Assembly (NCBI RefSeq): GCF_020539485.1
Contig: NZ_JACDXU010000001.1
Coordinates: forward strand, 434,001-498,000
Source of the DNA: Fulverythrobacter ferritrahens
GTDB lineage: Bacteria; Pseudomonadota; Alphaproteobacteria; Sphingomonadales; Sphingomonadaceae
Direction: 5' to 3'
Length of the DNA: 64,000 nt
The first letter of the stretch is position 1; every line of letters begins with the position of its first letter. The position numbers were made by a program, and so were the translations under genes. Below, piece after piece: positions 24,338-34,300 of this stretch. The notes under the pieces are model-generated. The model did not search any database. It was given only the letters and a program-made list of their open reading frames with translations, and was not told where the DNA came from.

Positions 24338-24894
24338 GGACTCCTTTCGGTCTGTAGCTGCGAAGATAATGCAGGCGCGGACAAGGGCAAGCACGCGGGG
24401 GTGATGTCACCGTGGAAAAGCGGGAGTGTGTTGCATTCCCGCGCCTGCGTGAGAACGACGAAGGTAGGGGGCATGACCGCAATGGTGTCATTTCCCGACT
24501 GACCGCTTTCGTCAGAATTCTAAGCAGCTCCGCTACAAAGCACTTTCCTACACGCCGGCGAATGGTGTTTATCCTGGGCGATGAACTATCTCCCAAACAC
24601 TCAGCCTTGCGTATTTGCTGCCCGTGCCTTCGTGGCGATCCGGTCAGCGCACGAAAGGCCAAAATGGAAGGTTACACTCCTGCCTGCGCGCAGGCCCAAA
24701 AAACGGCTCGAAACCATGCCGTGCGGGGGTGACACGCCGCGAACAAAACATGGCATTTTCCTACCCGGGAAGGTGACACATCCACAGCCGGTCTCGGATT
24801 GTCGCAATCGGGCAATCGCTTTGAGCCAGGACAAGGCGGGAACTCTTTCGGTCCTTATCCGCATATCCCTTGAGCCAGGCATTGGAGAATAGAC
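24338..24894. other. 557-bp intergenic region between phoH and the SDR gene
   Basis: No convincing coding frame. It contains the shared element (24652-24741), three GGTKACAC octamers (24670, 24728 and 24772), a diverged repeat-like stretch near 24435-24465 (CATTCCCGCG, then AACGACGAAGG), and GGAGAATAGAC just before the SDR start. Codon patterns of neighbouring genes are absent. Confidence 0.6.
24652..24741 (+). other. Conserved intergenic element, copy B
   Basis: Partner of 12791-12880. First block 24652-24677 ending GGTTACAC, then 29 nt containing a perfect 14-bp palindrome GCCTGCGCGCAGGC (24682-24695), then CTCGAAACCATGCC (24707-24720) and a G-rich tail. The hairpins occupy the same position in both copies but differ in sequence, as would be expected if structure rather than sequence is kept. 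The element begins about 243 bp before the SDR start codon. Confidence 0.5.
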
Positions 24895-25641
24895 ATGACA
24901 CAGGATTTCTCGGGCAAATCGGCCATCGTCACCGGCGGCGCATCGGGCATTGGTGCGGCCATCACGCGGGATCTGGCCGCGCGCGGGGCGAAGGTGATCG
25001 TGGCGGATTACGATCTCGACGGTGCGGAAAAACTCGCTGCGGAAGCAGGCAATGGGGCGAAGGCCTTCAAGGTCGATATATCCGATGCAGCGCAGGTGAA
25101 GGCGATGGTCGATTTCGCAGTGAAGCAGTTCGGCCGGCTCGATCTGGCGGTCAACAATGCCGGGATCGCTGGCTCCGACAAGCCGGTGGGCGAGATAGAC
25201 CTGGATGACTGGCATCGGGTGATCAACGTGAACCTGCACGGCGTGTTCTACGGCATGCGCTATCAGATCCCGGCCATGTTGGAGACGGGCGGTGGCGCCA
25301 TCGTCAATATGGCCTCCATCCTCGGTTCGGTTGGCTGGCGCGGGGCCGCGGCCTATGTCACGGCCAAGCACGGCGTTTGCGGCATGACCAAATCGGCCGC
25401 GCTGGAATATTCGGCGAAGGGCATTCGCGTGAATGCGGTGGGCCCCGGCTTCATCGAAACCCCGCTGATCGAGAATGCCATGACTGACGAGGCGCGGGCC
25501 GCCCTGATCGGCCTGCATCCCATCGGCAGGCTGGGTCAGCCACAGGAAGTGGCGGCGCTGGCCAATTTTCTTCTCAGCGATGCGGCCGGATTCGTAACCG
25601 GGGCCTATTATCCGGTGGACGGCGCCTATCTGGCCCAGTGA
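24895..25641 (+). CDS. Short-chain dehydrogenase/reductase
   Basis: 248 aa classical SDR. NAD(P)-binding TGGASGIG (13-20), with Asp38 after the second strand (VADYDLDG) suggesting NAD(H) preference, NNAG at 87-90, and the catalytic Ser141, Tyr154 and Lys158 (SILGSVGWRGAAAYVTAK). C-terminal GAYYPVDGAYLAQ is usual. Resembles 3-hydroxyacyl or cyclic-alcohol dehydrogenases; the substrate is not predictable. Monocistronic and facing miaB. The long upstream region carries the conserved element. Confidence 0.88.
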   Translation: MTQDFSGKSAIVTGGASGIGAAITRDLAARGAKVIVADYDLDGAEKLAAEAGNGAKAFKVDISDAAQVKAMVDFAVKQFGRLDLAVNNAGIAGSDKPVGEIDLDDWHRVINVNLHGVFYGMRYQIPAMLETGGGAIVNMASILGSVGWRGAAAYVTAKHGVCGMTKSAALEYSAKGIRVNAVGPGFIETPLIENAMTDEARAALIGLHPIGRLGQPQEVAALANFLLSDAAGFVTGAYYPVDGAYLAQ

Positions 25642-25650
25642 GGGGTGGGA

Positions 25651-26985
25651 TCAGGCAATCGTCGGGGCCAGGAGCCGTCCCGAAAGGGAATTGGGGCCGG
25701 CCTCGGCGAGTTCCACGGTGACGATGTCACCAATGGCGGCCTCGCCCTCGAAATGCACCGATTGGAGCCAGGGCGATTTGCCGAGCCACTGGCCGGGATA
25801 TTTGCCCCTGCGTTCCACCAGCACCTTGCAGACCTTGCCGACAGAAGCCTTGTTGAAGGCAAGTTGGTCACGATTGAGTGCGGCCTGCAGGCGTTGCAGG
25901 CGCTCATCCATCACGGCCAGCGCGATCTGATCGTCCATTGTTGCGGCGGGCGTGCCGGGACGGGGCGAATATTTGAAGCTGAAGGCGGCAGCATAGCCAA
26001 CGGCATCGACCAGGCTGAGCGTCTCTTCGAATTCGGCATCGGTTTCTCCGGGGAAACCGACAATGAAATCCCCCGAGAGCGCAATGTCAGGCCGCGCAGC
26101 GCGGACACGTTCCAGCAGCCTGAGATAGCTGTCTGCCGTGTGGCTGCGATTCATGGCCTTCAGCACCCGGTCCGAACCGCTTTGCACCGGCAGGTGCAGG
26201 TAGGGCATCAGCTTGTCCACCTCGCCATGCGCGGCGATAAGGCCGTCGGTCATGTCATTTGGGTGGCTCGTCGTGTAACGAATCCGCTGGAGATCCGGGA
26301 GCTTCGCGAGTTTTTTTATCAACCCGTCGAGCCCGATGGCGCGGCCCTTGTCGTCATCCCCGGTCCAGGCATTGACGTTCTGCCCCAGCAGGGTGATTTC
26401 GCGCGCACCGGCTTCCACCAGTCGCTGAGCTTCTGTCACCAGATCGCTGCAGGGGCGGGAAATTTCCGCGCCGCGCGTGTAGGGCACCACGCAATAGGTG
26501 CAGAACTTGTCGCACCCTTCCTGCACGGTCAGAAATGCCGTCGGCCCGGCCTTGCGGCGAGCGGGCAGGGCAGAGAACTTGGCATCCGCCGGCATGTCCG
26601 TATCGGTCGCACGCTCGCCTTTGGTGGCCTTCTCCAGCATTCCGGGCAGGCGGTGATAGGCTTGCGGCCCGACTACCATGGAAACGGCAGGGGCGCGGCT
26701 CATGATCTCATCGCCTTCCGCCTGGGCGACGCAGCCCGCCACAGCGATCAGCGGGCTTGAGCCATCCTCGCGGCGCAGGCGGCCGATGTCGGAATAGACC
26801 TTCTCGGCAGCCTTTTCGCGGATATGGCAGGTGTTCAACACCACCAGATCGGCGTCTTCACCCTCCGGCGCGGCGGACAACCCGCGCTCGGCCAGCAGTT
26901 CCGCCATGCGTTCGCCATCATAGACGTTCATCTGGCAGCCGAAGCTTTTGACCCTGTAGGTCCTGGGGGGCGGGCTCTGTCGCAT
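25651..26985 (-). CDS. miaB: tRNA-2-methylthio-N6-dimethylallyladenosine synthase MiaB
   Basis: 444 aa radical-SAM methylthiotransferase acting on A37 of tRNAs that read UNN codons. N-terminal UPF0004 domain with cluster cysteines 17, 53 and 85, radical-SAM CX3CX2C at Cys158, 162 and 165 ([17 protein letters not shown]), and a C-terminal TRAM domain. Length is normal. Converges with the SDR gene; plsC and fur lie upstream on the same strand. Confidence 0.95.
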   Translation of the reverse strand: MRQSPPPRTYRVKSFGCQMNVYDGERMAELLAERGLSAAPEGEDADLVVLNTCHIREKAAEKVYSDIGRLRREDGSSPLIAVAGCVAQAEGDEIMSRAPAVSMVVGPQAYHRLPGMLEKATKGERATDTDMPADAKFSALPARRKAGPTAFLTVQEGCDKFCTYCVVPYTRGAEISRPCSDLVTEAQRLVEAGAREITLLGQNVNAWTGDDDKGRAIGLDGLIKKLAKLPDLQRIRYTTSHPNDMTDGLIAAHGEVDKLMPYLHLPVQSGSDRVLKAMNRSHTADSYLRLLERVRAARPDIALSGDFIVGFPGETDAEFEETLSLVDAVGYAAAFSFKYSPRPGTPAATMDDQIALAVMDERLQRLQAALNRDQLAFNKASVGKVCKVLVERRGKYPGQWLGKSPWLQSVHFEGEAAIGDIVTVELAEAGPNSLSGRLLAPTIA

Positions 26986-27058
26986 GGCGGCGGCGTTTAG
27001 GGGAAATGCGCGCGCGAGTGAAGGGGGCTGGCGCTCGGCACCGGCCTCGCCTCCGATT

Positions 27059-27817
27059 TTACGGTCTCTGCGCGCGCCTGACCGCTTCCTGGGCTGCTGC
27101 GGCCATCGTCTTGCGATTGGCCAGTTGCGGCCCCGCCAGAGGCGGCAGGAAGTGGATGGTCAGATGCAGCGGGCGCAAGCGGGCAAGGATGCGCTTGAAA
27201 TTATCCAGTCCAGGCTCTTCCCCCACCCAGGCCATGTCGGCAGCGTTTTCATAAGCCAGCAGAACGGGCTGCACTGCCACCCCTTCCGGCAGGGGGCTGA
27301 CGGCGGAGAACAGCGCGCTCTTGAAGGGCAGAAGGCCGGTTCCATCGCTGGTAGTGCCTTCCGCAAACAGGGTCAGCGTGCCGCCATTGTCGATGGCAAG
27401 GCGTACATCCTCCACCTGCTGTGAGATACTCGCCCGGTCATGGCGCGCCACGAAAACGGTCTCGTTCAGGCGGCAGAGGAATTTCAGGAGTGGAAAGGCG
27501 GAAAGTCCATCATGCGCAACGAAAGCGCTGCCCGCCGTTTGCGCCAGCGCCGGAATGTCGAGCCAACTGACATGATTCGCCACGAGCAGGGCGCCGGGCA
27601 CGGGGCGCCCCCGACGTTCGATCTGCAGGCCGCAGATCGCGCCGATCCCGGTCAGGAACACGCGCGGCCAGAATCGGTCCAGCTGCATGGCTTTCCACAA
27701 GCCATGCATTGGCAGGCAGACGATCAGCAAAGCCACCATCAGCAGCAGGCGGCCTGCGATCAGCAGCCAGCCTACCGGGGTAATGCGCGGTGGATCAAGG
27801 GCGATTGCTTCACCCAT
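27059..27817 (-). CDS. 1-acyl-sn-glycerol-3-phosphate acyltransferase (PlsC-like)
   Basis: 252 aa membrane-associated acyltransferase of phospholipid synthesis. One or two N-terminal hydrophobic helices ([23 protein letters not shown]), then the catalytic NHxxxxD at Asn81-Asp87 (NHVSWLD) and FAEGTTSDG near 150. Could alternatively acylate lysophospholipids or ornithine lipids. It starts 15 bp after the fur stop, so fur, plsC and perhaps miaB may be cotranscribed. Confidence 0.87.
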   Translation of the reverse strand: MGEAIALDPPRITPVGWLLIAGRLLLMVALLIVCLPMHGLWKAMQLDRFWPRVFLTGIGAICGLQIERRGRPVPGALLVANHVSWLDIPALAQTAGSAFVAHDGLSAFPLLKFLCRLNETVFVARHDRASISQQVEDVRLAIDNGGTLTLFAEGTTSDGTGLLPFKSALFSAVSPLPEGVAVQPVLLAYENAADMAWVGEEPGLDNFKRILARLRPLHLTIHFLPPLAGPQLANRKTMAAAAQEAVRRAQRP

Positions 27818-27832
27818 CCTGCGACGTTTCCG

Positions 27833-28255
27833 TCAATCCTCGCGGTCGAGCCGCACGCCGTAAAGCTCCATCCGGTGATCGACCAGGCGATAACCCAGCC
27901 GTTCGGCGATGACGCGCTGCAGCGCTTCCAGTTCGGGATCGACGAATTCCACCACCTTGCCGCTTTCCACGTCAATCAAATGGTCGTGATGGGCCTCAGG
28001 CGCGGCTTCATAACGCGCGCGGCCGTCGCCGAAGTCATGGCGGTCGAGAATTCCCGCCTCTTCGAACAGGCGCACCGTGCGGTAAACCGTGGCGATCGAA
28101 ATCTTCGGATCGATCGCGGACGCTCGTTCGTGCAACAGCTCCACATCAGGATGATCGGTACTTTCCGACAGCACACGGGCAATGATCCGCCGCTGTTCGG
28201 TAATCCGCAGTCCCCGCTCATTGCAGAGCTGTTCAATGTCTATAGGTTGATTCAA
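27833..28255 (-). CDS. fur: Fur-family regulator (alphaproteobacterial Fur/Mur type)
   Basis: 140 aa from a TTG at 28255 (GGGG seven bases upstream and the usual family N-terminus, NQPIDIEQLC); a TTG at 28270 would add five residues. Winged HTH with GLRITEQRRIIARVL and ATVYRTVRLFEEAGIL, and a metal site including HHDHLIDVESGKVVEF. The C-terminal CxxC zinc pairs of gamma-type Fur are missing, as in alphaproteobacterial Fur/Mur proteins, which often respond to manganese. Iron versus manganese specificity is not certain from sequence. Confidence 0.87.
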   Translation of the reverse strand: MNQPIDIEQLCNERGLRITEQRRIIARVLSESTDHPDVELLHERASAIDPKISIATVYRTVRLFEEAGILDRHDFGDGRARYEAAPEAHHDHLIDVESGKVVEFVDPELEALQRVIAERLGYRLVDHRMELYGVRLDRED

Positions 28256-28276
28256 CGCTAGCCCCGTCAATCAAAA

Positions 28277-28310
28277 CGCCCCACGGGTTGTAGACCCATG
28301 GGGCGCTTTT
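28277..28310 (-). terminator. Terminator between mucR and fur
   Basis: CGCCCCA (28277-28283) and GGGT (28285-28288) pair with ACCC (28294-28297) and TGGGGCG (28299-28305), with one C-A mismatch. T-runs flank both sides: TTTT in the minus direction at 28273-28276 and CTTTTT in the plus direction. It should end the mucR transcript. Confidence 0.88.
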
Positions 28311-28337
28311 TCAACCTGCAGTAAAAATCTAGGAAAC

Positions 28338-28778
28338 TCAGGCTTCCTTTTTGCGACGGCCCCGCTTCTGGCCAGGCTTGCGGCCGAGGCCGATCTTCTT
28401 GGCCAGCTCGCGGCGCTTTTCGGCATAATTCGGCGCGACCATCGGGTAATCGGCGGGCAGATTCCAGCGCGCGCGATATTCTTCGGGGGTCATGTTGTAG
28501 GCCGTCATCAGGTGGCGCTTGAGCATCTTCATCTTCTTCCCGTCTTCCAGGCAGATGATGTAGTCGGGCTTTACCGATGCACGGATGGAGACAGCGGGTT
28601 CCAGCGGCGCGGCTTCGGGCTCGGACGTTTTGCCAAGACCGGCGAGCGCGCCATAGATATTCTGGATCAGGCCGGGAAGTTCTTCGACCGCGACGCTATT
28701 ATTGCTGACATGAGCTGCGACTATATCCGAGGTGAGCGTGATCAGCGTCTCGGTCATGTCATTATCGATAGTATCCAT
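28338..28778 (-). CDS. MucR/Ros family transcriptional regulator
   Basis: 146 aa. N-terminal oligomerisation part, then the Ros/MucR zinc-finger-like domain ICLEDGKKMKMLKRHLMTAYNMTPEEYRARWNLPADYPMVAPNYAEKR and a basic tail. Metal ligands are Cys76, Asp79 and His89; the last His usually found before the YNM/YGM segment is Ala93, so metal binding may be weak or absent. MucR proteins are nucleoid-like repressors of exopolysaccharide, motility and cell-cycle genes. A perfect palindrome CCGGTC-TT-GACCGG (28829-28842) lies 51 bp upstream of the start and may serve autoregulation (inference). Confidence 0.9.
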   Translation of the reverse strand: MDTIDNDMTETLITLTSDIVAAHVSNNSVAVEELPGLIQNIYGALAGLGKTSEPEAAPLEPAVSIRASVKPDYIICLEDGKKMKMLKRHLMTAYNMTPEEYRARWNLPADYPMVAPNYAEKRRELAKKIGLGRKPGQKRGRRKKEA

Positions 28779-28937
28779 ATCGTCCTCAATTCCAGCGAGA
28801 AGGGGGGACTCGCTTTACGTGTTTTTACCCGGTCTTGACCGGATTGCGCGCCCTTGCATGAAATGGTTCGGGGATTCAAGGGCGGTAGAGGACTTAACGC
28901 AAACTATAGTGCTGCGTTCCAGATAAATCGCTATGAT

Positions 28938-29402
28938 CTAGAGATCTAATGCAAACGTAATTGCATCGATCCCGGAAATCGAACCGCGATTGTAATAATT
29001 CCGGTGTCGGCCGACAGGCAAAAATCCATGTTGGCGATAGAAAGCCTCTGCCGGATTGCCGTCCCGCATTTCAAGAAACATGCGGGTGACACCCCGCGAT
29101 CTGGCTTCTGCGATCTGGCGTCTCAACAATGCGGTAGCCACGCCCCGGCGGCGATATTGGGGGAGTACTGCGATCAGCAATAACTCCTCCTCGTCTGCAG
29201 CTTGCCTTGAAAGAGTAAAGCCGGCGGCTTCTCCTGCACCGCCAGGCTCGTGCAGGTTCTTGTCGAGAAGCAGATAATGGCATTTGCCCATTACCAGCGC
29301 ATCGCCCACCTGCCGCCGGTTCCAGGCCTCGCCAAAGGCGGGATCGAAGGCGTTTTCCATGACCGCCATGATCTGGTCCACGGGATCGCGCACATCAGTC
29401 AT
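28938..29402 (-). CDS. rimI: Ribosomal protein S18-alanine N-acetyltransferase RimI
   Basis: 154 aa GNAT acetyltransferase. Acetyl-CoA binding motif LPQYRRRGVATALLRRQIAEA, then FLEMRDGNPAEAFYRQHGF, matching RimI. Acetylates the N-terminus of ribosomal protein S18 in E. coli. The start overlaps the tsaB stop by 4 bp, the usual tsaB-rimI pairing. Confidence 0.88.
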   Translation of the reverse strand: MTDVRDPVDQIMAVMENAFDPAFGEAWNRRQVGDALVMGKCHYLLLDKNLHEPGGAGEAAGFTLSRQAADEEELLLIAVLPQYRRRGVATALLRRQIAEARSRGVTRMFLEMRDGNPAEAFYRQHGFLPVGRHRNYYNRGSISGIDAITFALDL

Positions 29403-30025
29403 GCCGAAACTCCGGGCAGTTTCGCGTCAGGCGCCCGTCCGTAAAGTGGCGTAAGCGCGGCTGTCAAAAGGCTGGGCGGCAGCAAGGGAAAGCGGCGGGC
29501 ATCCGGCCATAGCTGCAATGCAGTGCCATGTCCCCGGGCCGCGACGAGAGGTTCAGCCTGCGTGCCCGCTACCAGCGCATGGCCACCCCGCGCTGCGGCG
29601 GCTTCGGGCCGAAGAGACTCCAGAGGGCCCTCCGGCAAGCCATCCGCTGAGAAGTCCTGCAGGAACCACTCTCCGTGCCCTCCCGTCATGCATATGGTGA
29701 CGGGTTGCGGTTGCGGTGCGGCATCAGCTCGGGCGATTGCAGCGACCAAAGCGAGAGTGGGGTAGCCCAATACAGGCACTTTCCAGGCCAGCCCCAGCGC
29801 GCGGGCCGCCGCAAGGCCGATACGGACGCCGGTGAAGCTGCCGGGGCCCAACGACACGCAGATCCGGTCGGCGCGGCCCCGACCGGGCAAGGCGGCGATC
29901 ATCGGCACGAGCTGTTCGGCATGGCCGCGCCCGAGCATGCGGAATTCGCCCGCAAGCAGGCTGTCCCCGTCAAACAGGGCAGTCGAACACCCTTCGGTGG
30001 CGCAATCGATGGTAAGTGTCTTCAT
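29399..30025 (-). CDS. tsaB: tRNA threonylcarbamoyladenosine synthesis protein TsaB
   Basis: 208 aa ASKHA-fold protein and partner of TsaD/TsaE in t6A37 formation on ANN-decoding tRNAs. N-terminal TIDCATEGCSTALFDGD and the family core ICVSLGPGSFTGVRIGLAAARALGLAWKVPVLGYPTL are clear. It lacks the TsaD metal site, as expected. Coupled to rimI by ATGA overlap. Confidence 0.92.
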   Translation of the reverse strand: MKTLTIDCATEGCSTALFDGDSLLAGEFRMLGRGHAEQLVPMIAALPGRGRADRICVSLGPGSFTGVRIGLAAARALGLAWKVPVLGYPTLALVAAIARADAAPQPQPVTICMTGGHGEWFLQDFSADGLPEGPLESLRPEAAAARGGHALVAGTQAEPLVAARGHGTALQLWPDARRFPLLPPSLLTAALTPLYGRAPDAKLPGVSA

Positions 30026-30043
30026 TGCGCCTGCGCTAGCGCG

Positions 30044-30637
30044 TCAGAGCACGCGGTTGAAGACCTCGAAATCGGGCCGGGGGCTGCGGGGGAAGATGGT
30101 GGAAGGATCGCCATAGCCCAGCGTGGAGATGAAATTGGATTTCCAGCGAGGCTGGTCAGCAAAGAATTCCGCATCCACTGCCGCATTGTCAAAGCCTGAC
30201 ATCGGCCCGGTATCGAGCCCGAGCGCCCGTGCGGCGAGGATGAAATAGGCGCCCTGAAGCGTCGAATTGCGCATCGCGGAAAGCTTGCGCGCTTCCTCGT
30301 TCCCTTCGAACCAGCTTCTCGCATCGGTATGAGGGAAGAGCCAGGGCAATTGCTCGTGGAAATCGATATCCATCGCCACGATCACGCTGACCGGAGCCTT
30401 GCGAATCTTGTCGGGATTCGTGCCGCCAGCGTGCTTTGCCAGCCTTTCCTTCGCTTCGGGAGTAGTAAGCCAGACGAGCCGGGCGGGAAGCTGATTGGCA
30501 GAAGTCGGCCCCATCTTCATCAGATCCCAGACCGCGTGGAGCTGTTCCAGGCTGACCGGCTTGTCGAGATAGCCATTATAGGTCCGCGCGGTACGGAAAA
30601 GCTGGTCCAGCGCGGCGTCGGAAAGGGGCTCGGCCAT
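30044..30637 (-). CDS. Nitroreductase-family protein (RutE/HadB-like)
   Basis: 197 aa FMN-dependent nitroreductase-fold enzyme. FMN contacts: [14 protein letters not shown] near the N-terminus, [15 protein letters not shown] in the middle, and [13 protein letters not shown] near the C-terminus, the pattern of the malonic-semialdehyde reductase (RutE/YdfG) subfamily. No other pyrimidine-degradation genes are nearby, so the physiological substrate is uncertain. Lies 1 bp after the nfuA stop, so it is cotranscribed. Confidence 0.86.
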   Translation of the reverse strand: MAEPLSDAALDQLFRTARTYNGYLDKPVSLEQLHAVWDLMKMGPTSANQLPARLVWLTTPEAKERLAKHAGGTNPDKIRKAPVSVIVAMDIDFHEQLPWLFPHTDARSWFEGNEEARKLSAMRNSTLQGAYFILAARALGLDTGPMSGFDNAAVDAEFFADQPRWKSNFISTLGYGDPSTIFPRSPRPDFEVFNRVL

Positions 30638-30638
30638 A

Positions 30639-31214
30639 TCAGGCCGCCCGCACTTCGGTGACTTCGGGGACGTAATGCTTCAGCAGACCCTCGATCCCGT
30701 GCTTGAGGGTGGCGGTGGAAGACGGGCAGCCCGAGCAGGCACCTTGCATCGATAGGTAAACGACGCCTTGGCGAAAGCCGCGATACTGGATGTCGCCGCC
30801 ATCACCGGCCACTGCGGGCCGCACGCGGGTTTCGATCAGGTCGCGAATCTGGGCCACGATTTCGGCATCGGCCGGATCGTCTCCCAGATCTTCGTCCTCG
30901 GGCGGAACGGCGATTCCGGCAGCGCTGCCGGGGTGGAACAGCGGGGCCTGGCTGATGAAATGATCCAGCAGGATCGCCACGACCTGCGGCTTGAGGGCGG
31001 ACCAATCCGCGCCGGGGGCTGCAGTGACCGAGACGAAATCCCGCCCGAACAGCACATTGGTGACTTCACCCGTGCCGAACAGCGCATCTGCGAGCGGCGA
31101 GGTTTCGGCCACCTCGGGGGAGGCAAATTCGCGGGTGCCGGTTTCCATCACGGCCTGGCCGGGAAGGAATTTGAGCGTCGCGGGGTTGGGCGTGGTTTCG
31201 GTCTCGATATACAT
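30639..31214 (-). CDS. NifU-family Fe-S scaffold/carrier protein
   Basis: 191 aa. N-terminal Nfu_N domain ([18 protein letters not shown] and following) and a C-terminal NifU domain with the cluster-binding CXXC at Cys160 and Cys163 ([21 protein letters not shown]). Delivers [4Fe-4S] clusters to apoproteins; clients in this window include MiaB and MutY. Divergent from the M16 peptidase gene across 97 bp. Confidence 0.93.
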   Translation of the reverse strand: MYIETETTPNPATLKFLPGQAVMETGTREFASPEVAETSPLADALFGTGEVTNVLFGRDFVSVTAAPGADWSALKPQVVAILLDHFISQAPLFHPGSAAGIAVPPEDEDLGDDPADAEIVAQIRDLIETRVRPAVAGDGGDIQYRGFRQGVVYLSMQGACSGCPSSTATLKHGIEGLLKHYVPEVTEVRAA

Positions 31215-31311
31215 GATCGGGATTTAGGCGCGGGCAGGGCCGACGGCAAGGTAGAGCTTGTTTCTCCCCATTCACTAGCCCTTCATCCCAAGCCCGCCTA
31301 ATGATGCGATT

Positions 31312-34300
31312 ATGACGATCCACTTCCGCGCCGCGCGTCTGCTTTCGCCTGTCCTTGCCCTGCTGGTTGTGGTGGCTCCTGCCGCCCAGGCGAGGGACCA
31401 GGCGCCAGTCCTCTCCATTCCTGCGGCTAAAACGCTGGCGGCGCCGGCCTCGCTCAAGCCGAAGGATCCCTGGCTGTATCGCGGCAGCGACATTCCGCAC
31501 GATGAGGGCTGGTTGTTTGGGGAACTGCCCAACGGGCTGCGTTATGCCGTGCGTAACAACCGCGTGCCGGGCGAGCAGGTTTCCATCCGCATCCGGATCG
31601 ATGCAGGCTCCCTCAACGAGGAGGAGAGCGAGCGCGGCTATGCCCATCTGATCGAGCATCTGACTTTCCGGGAATCGAAGTATCTCGCCAATGGACAGGC
31701 GATACCCACCTGGCAGCGCCTTGGCGCACGGCTGGGGGCAGATACGAATGCCGTGACTTCGCCTACCCAGACCGTCTATCAACTGGACCTGCCCAATGCG
31801 GTGGACGCCAAGCTGGATGAGAGCATCAAGCTGCTTTCCGGCATGATCCGCGAGCCCGCGCTGAGCACGGACAATATCACTGCCGAACTGCCGATCGTCC
31901 TGGCCGAAAAGCGCGAGAACGGTGGGCCGGGCAAGCGCCTTGCCGATGCTTCGAGCGAGCTGTTCTACAAGGGGCAACTCCTGGCAACGCGTTCGCCGGT
32001 GGGGCTGGATGCCACGCTGCAGGCCGCGACGAGCGCGAAGCTGAAGCGTTTTCATCAGCGCTGGTATCGCCCGGAAAATACGGTGATCGTCATCGCTGGC
32101 GATGGCGATCCGCACCGTTTTGGCGCCTTGATCGAGCAATATTTCTCCGACTGGAAGGGCGTGGGCAAGCATCTTCCCGCACCCGATTTCGGAAAGCCCC
32201 AGGCACCCAAGGGCGCGCCCGATGTGGCTGGTCTTGCCAGCAAGCTCGGCGAAACCAAGGTTATGGTGGAACCCGATCTGCCCCGCGGCATCAGCGTTGC
32301 CGTGCTGCGCCCCTGGGGCAAGCCGATCGACAATATCGAATATAACCGCGGCTTGATGATCGATCGGGTCGCCCAGCAGATCATCAACCGCCGTCTTGTG
32401 GAGCGCGCGCGCGCTGGCGGCAGCTATGTTCTGGCTGACGTCAATCAGCGGGAAGTGAGCCGCTCGGCCAATGCCACGTTCATCGACATCACACCGCTTG
32501 GCGACGATTGGAAAGCCGCGCTGAAGGATGTTCGCGCCGTTATCGCCGATGCGCTGGAAAGTCCGCCGAGCGAGGAGGAAATCGCGCGTGAACTGTCTGA
32601 AATAGATGTGAATTTCGCGGATTATTACGAACAGCGCATCAATCAGCCCGGTCCTCGCCTTGCCGACGATCTGGTCGGTGCGGTGGATATTCGCGAAACG
32701 GTGGCGTCGCCCGAAACATTCCTGTCAGTGCTGCGCGGAATGCGCGACCGGTTCACGCCGCAAGCGGTTCTCGAACATACGCGCAAGCTGTTCCAGGGGC
32801 CCGTGACCCGCGCCTTCCTGCTGACGCCCAAGGCTGGCGAAGCAACCGAGGACGATTTGCGCAAGGCCCTGCTGGAGCCAGTGGATGCGGACAATGGCTC
32901 ACGCGTGACAGGCAAGGCGCCGTCCTTTGCTGACATGCCGGCCATCGGCACACCGGCCCAGCCAGTCGCCCGCCATCAGATCGGCGTGCGCGAGATCGAA
33001 CAGCTGGATTACGCCAATAATGTCCACGCCTTGGTGTGGCGGACGGATAATGAACCGGGCCGCGTGACGGTGCGGGTGCGTTTCGGCAGCGGTTACCGCG
33101 CCTTTGCGCCTGAGGAGGCCCCCTATATCAAGCTGGGTCAGGCGGCTCTGGTGGCATCGGGTGTCGGACCGCTGGGCGCGACGGAACTCGATGCGATTGC
33201 GGCGGGCCGCAAGCTTGGGTTCGATTTCGGCATCGAGGACGGAACCTTCAGCTTCGAGGCGCAGACCCGGCGGGAGGATCTGGCCGACCAGCTCTGGCTG
33301 TTCGCCGCAAAGCTCTCTCAGCCGCGTTGGGACGAGCGCGCTGTTGAACGTGCGAAAGCGCTGAGCCAGCTCGGTTATGACAGCCTGAATACCGATCCCG
33401 CCAGCGTGATCAGCCGCGATCTCGACTGGGTGCTGAACAATCACGATCCCCGCTTTGCTACTCCGACCCCAGCAGAGATCAACGCCACCACGGCAGCTGG
33501 TTTCCGCAAGGTGTGGGAGCCCTTGCTGAAGCAGGGTCCGGTGGAAATCCTCGTGTTCGGGGATATTGATCCTGCCGAGACAGAGGCAGCCCTTGCCCGC
33601 ACTTTCGGCGCCTTGCCGCAGCGCGAGCCCATTCCGGCTGCTGCCCTTGCCCGGAAGGTGGTCTTCAGCCCCGTGCAGGCCGAGCCTGTGGTTCTGTATC
33701 ACCATGGCGAGGCCGATCAGGCCGCAGCGGGTGTCGCCTGGCCGCTGGGCGGAGGCGTCAATGGGCTGCGTGTTTCGCGCGAGCTGGAAGTGCTGAGCCA
33801 GATCTTCAACAACCGCCTGCTCGACGCCCTGCGCGAGAAGGCGGGGGCGAGCTACACGCCTTATGTTTCCTCCAGCTGGCCGACGGATATCGACAGTGGC
33901 GGGCAGTTCGTGGCGCTGGCGCAGCTCAAGCCTGAGATGGTGCCCGAATTCTTCGCCGTTGCCGACAATATTGCGGCTGATCTGGCCAAGAACGGCCCGG
34001 ACCAGGACGAGATCGTGCGGGTTACCGAGCCGATCCTGCAATTGCTCAACCGTTCGCTTACCGCTCATGTGACTTGGATGAATCTGGTCGAAGGTTCCAC
34101 GGGGCAGCCCGAGCGGCTGGCGGCCCTGCGCACCTTGTTCGATGACTACACGGTCACCACGCCTGAGCGGATCAAGGCACTGGCTGCCCAATATATTCCG
34201 CAGGGCAAGGGGCTGCGGGTGGCGGTAATTCCCAAGGGTACGGAGCTTGCGCGCCATGCGCCCGGAAAGGGTGGCGGAGCAGGCCAACATGCAGCGGCCG

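Noticed and set aside
24412-24732. Open frames in the phoH-SDR spacer
   Set aside because: No domain, no ribosome-binding site and overlapping frames on both strands; treated as non-coding.
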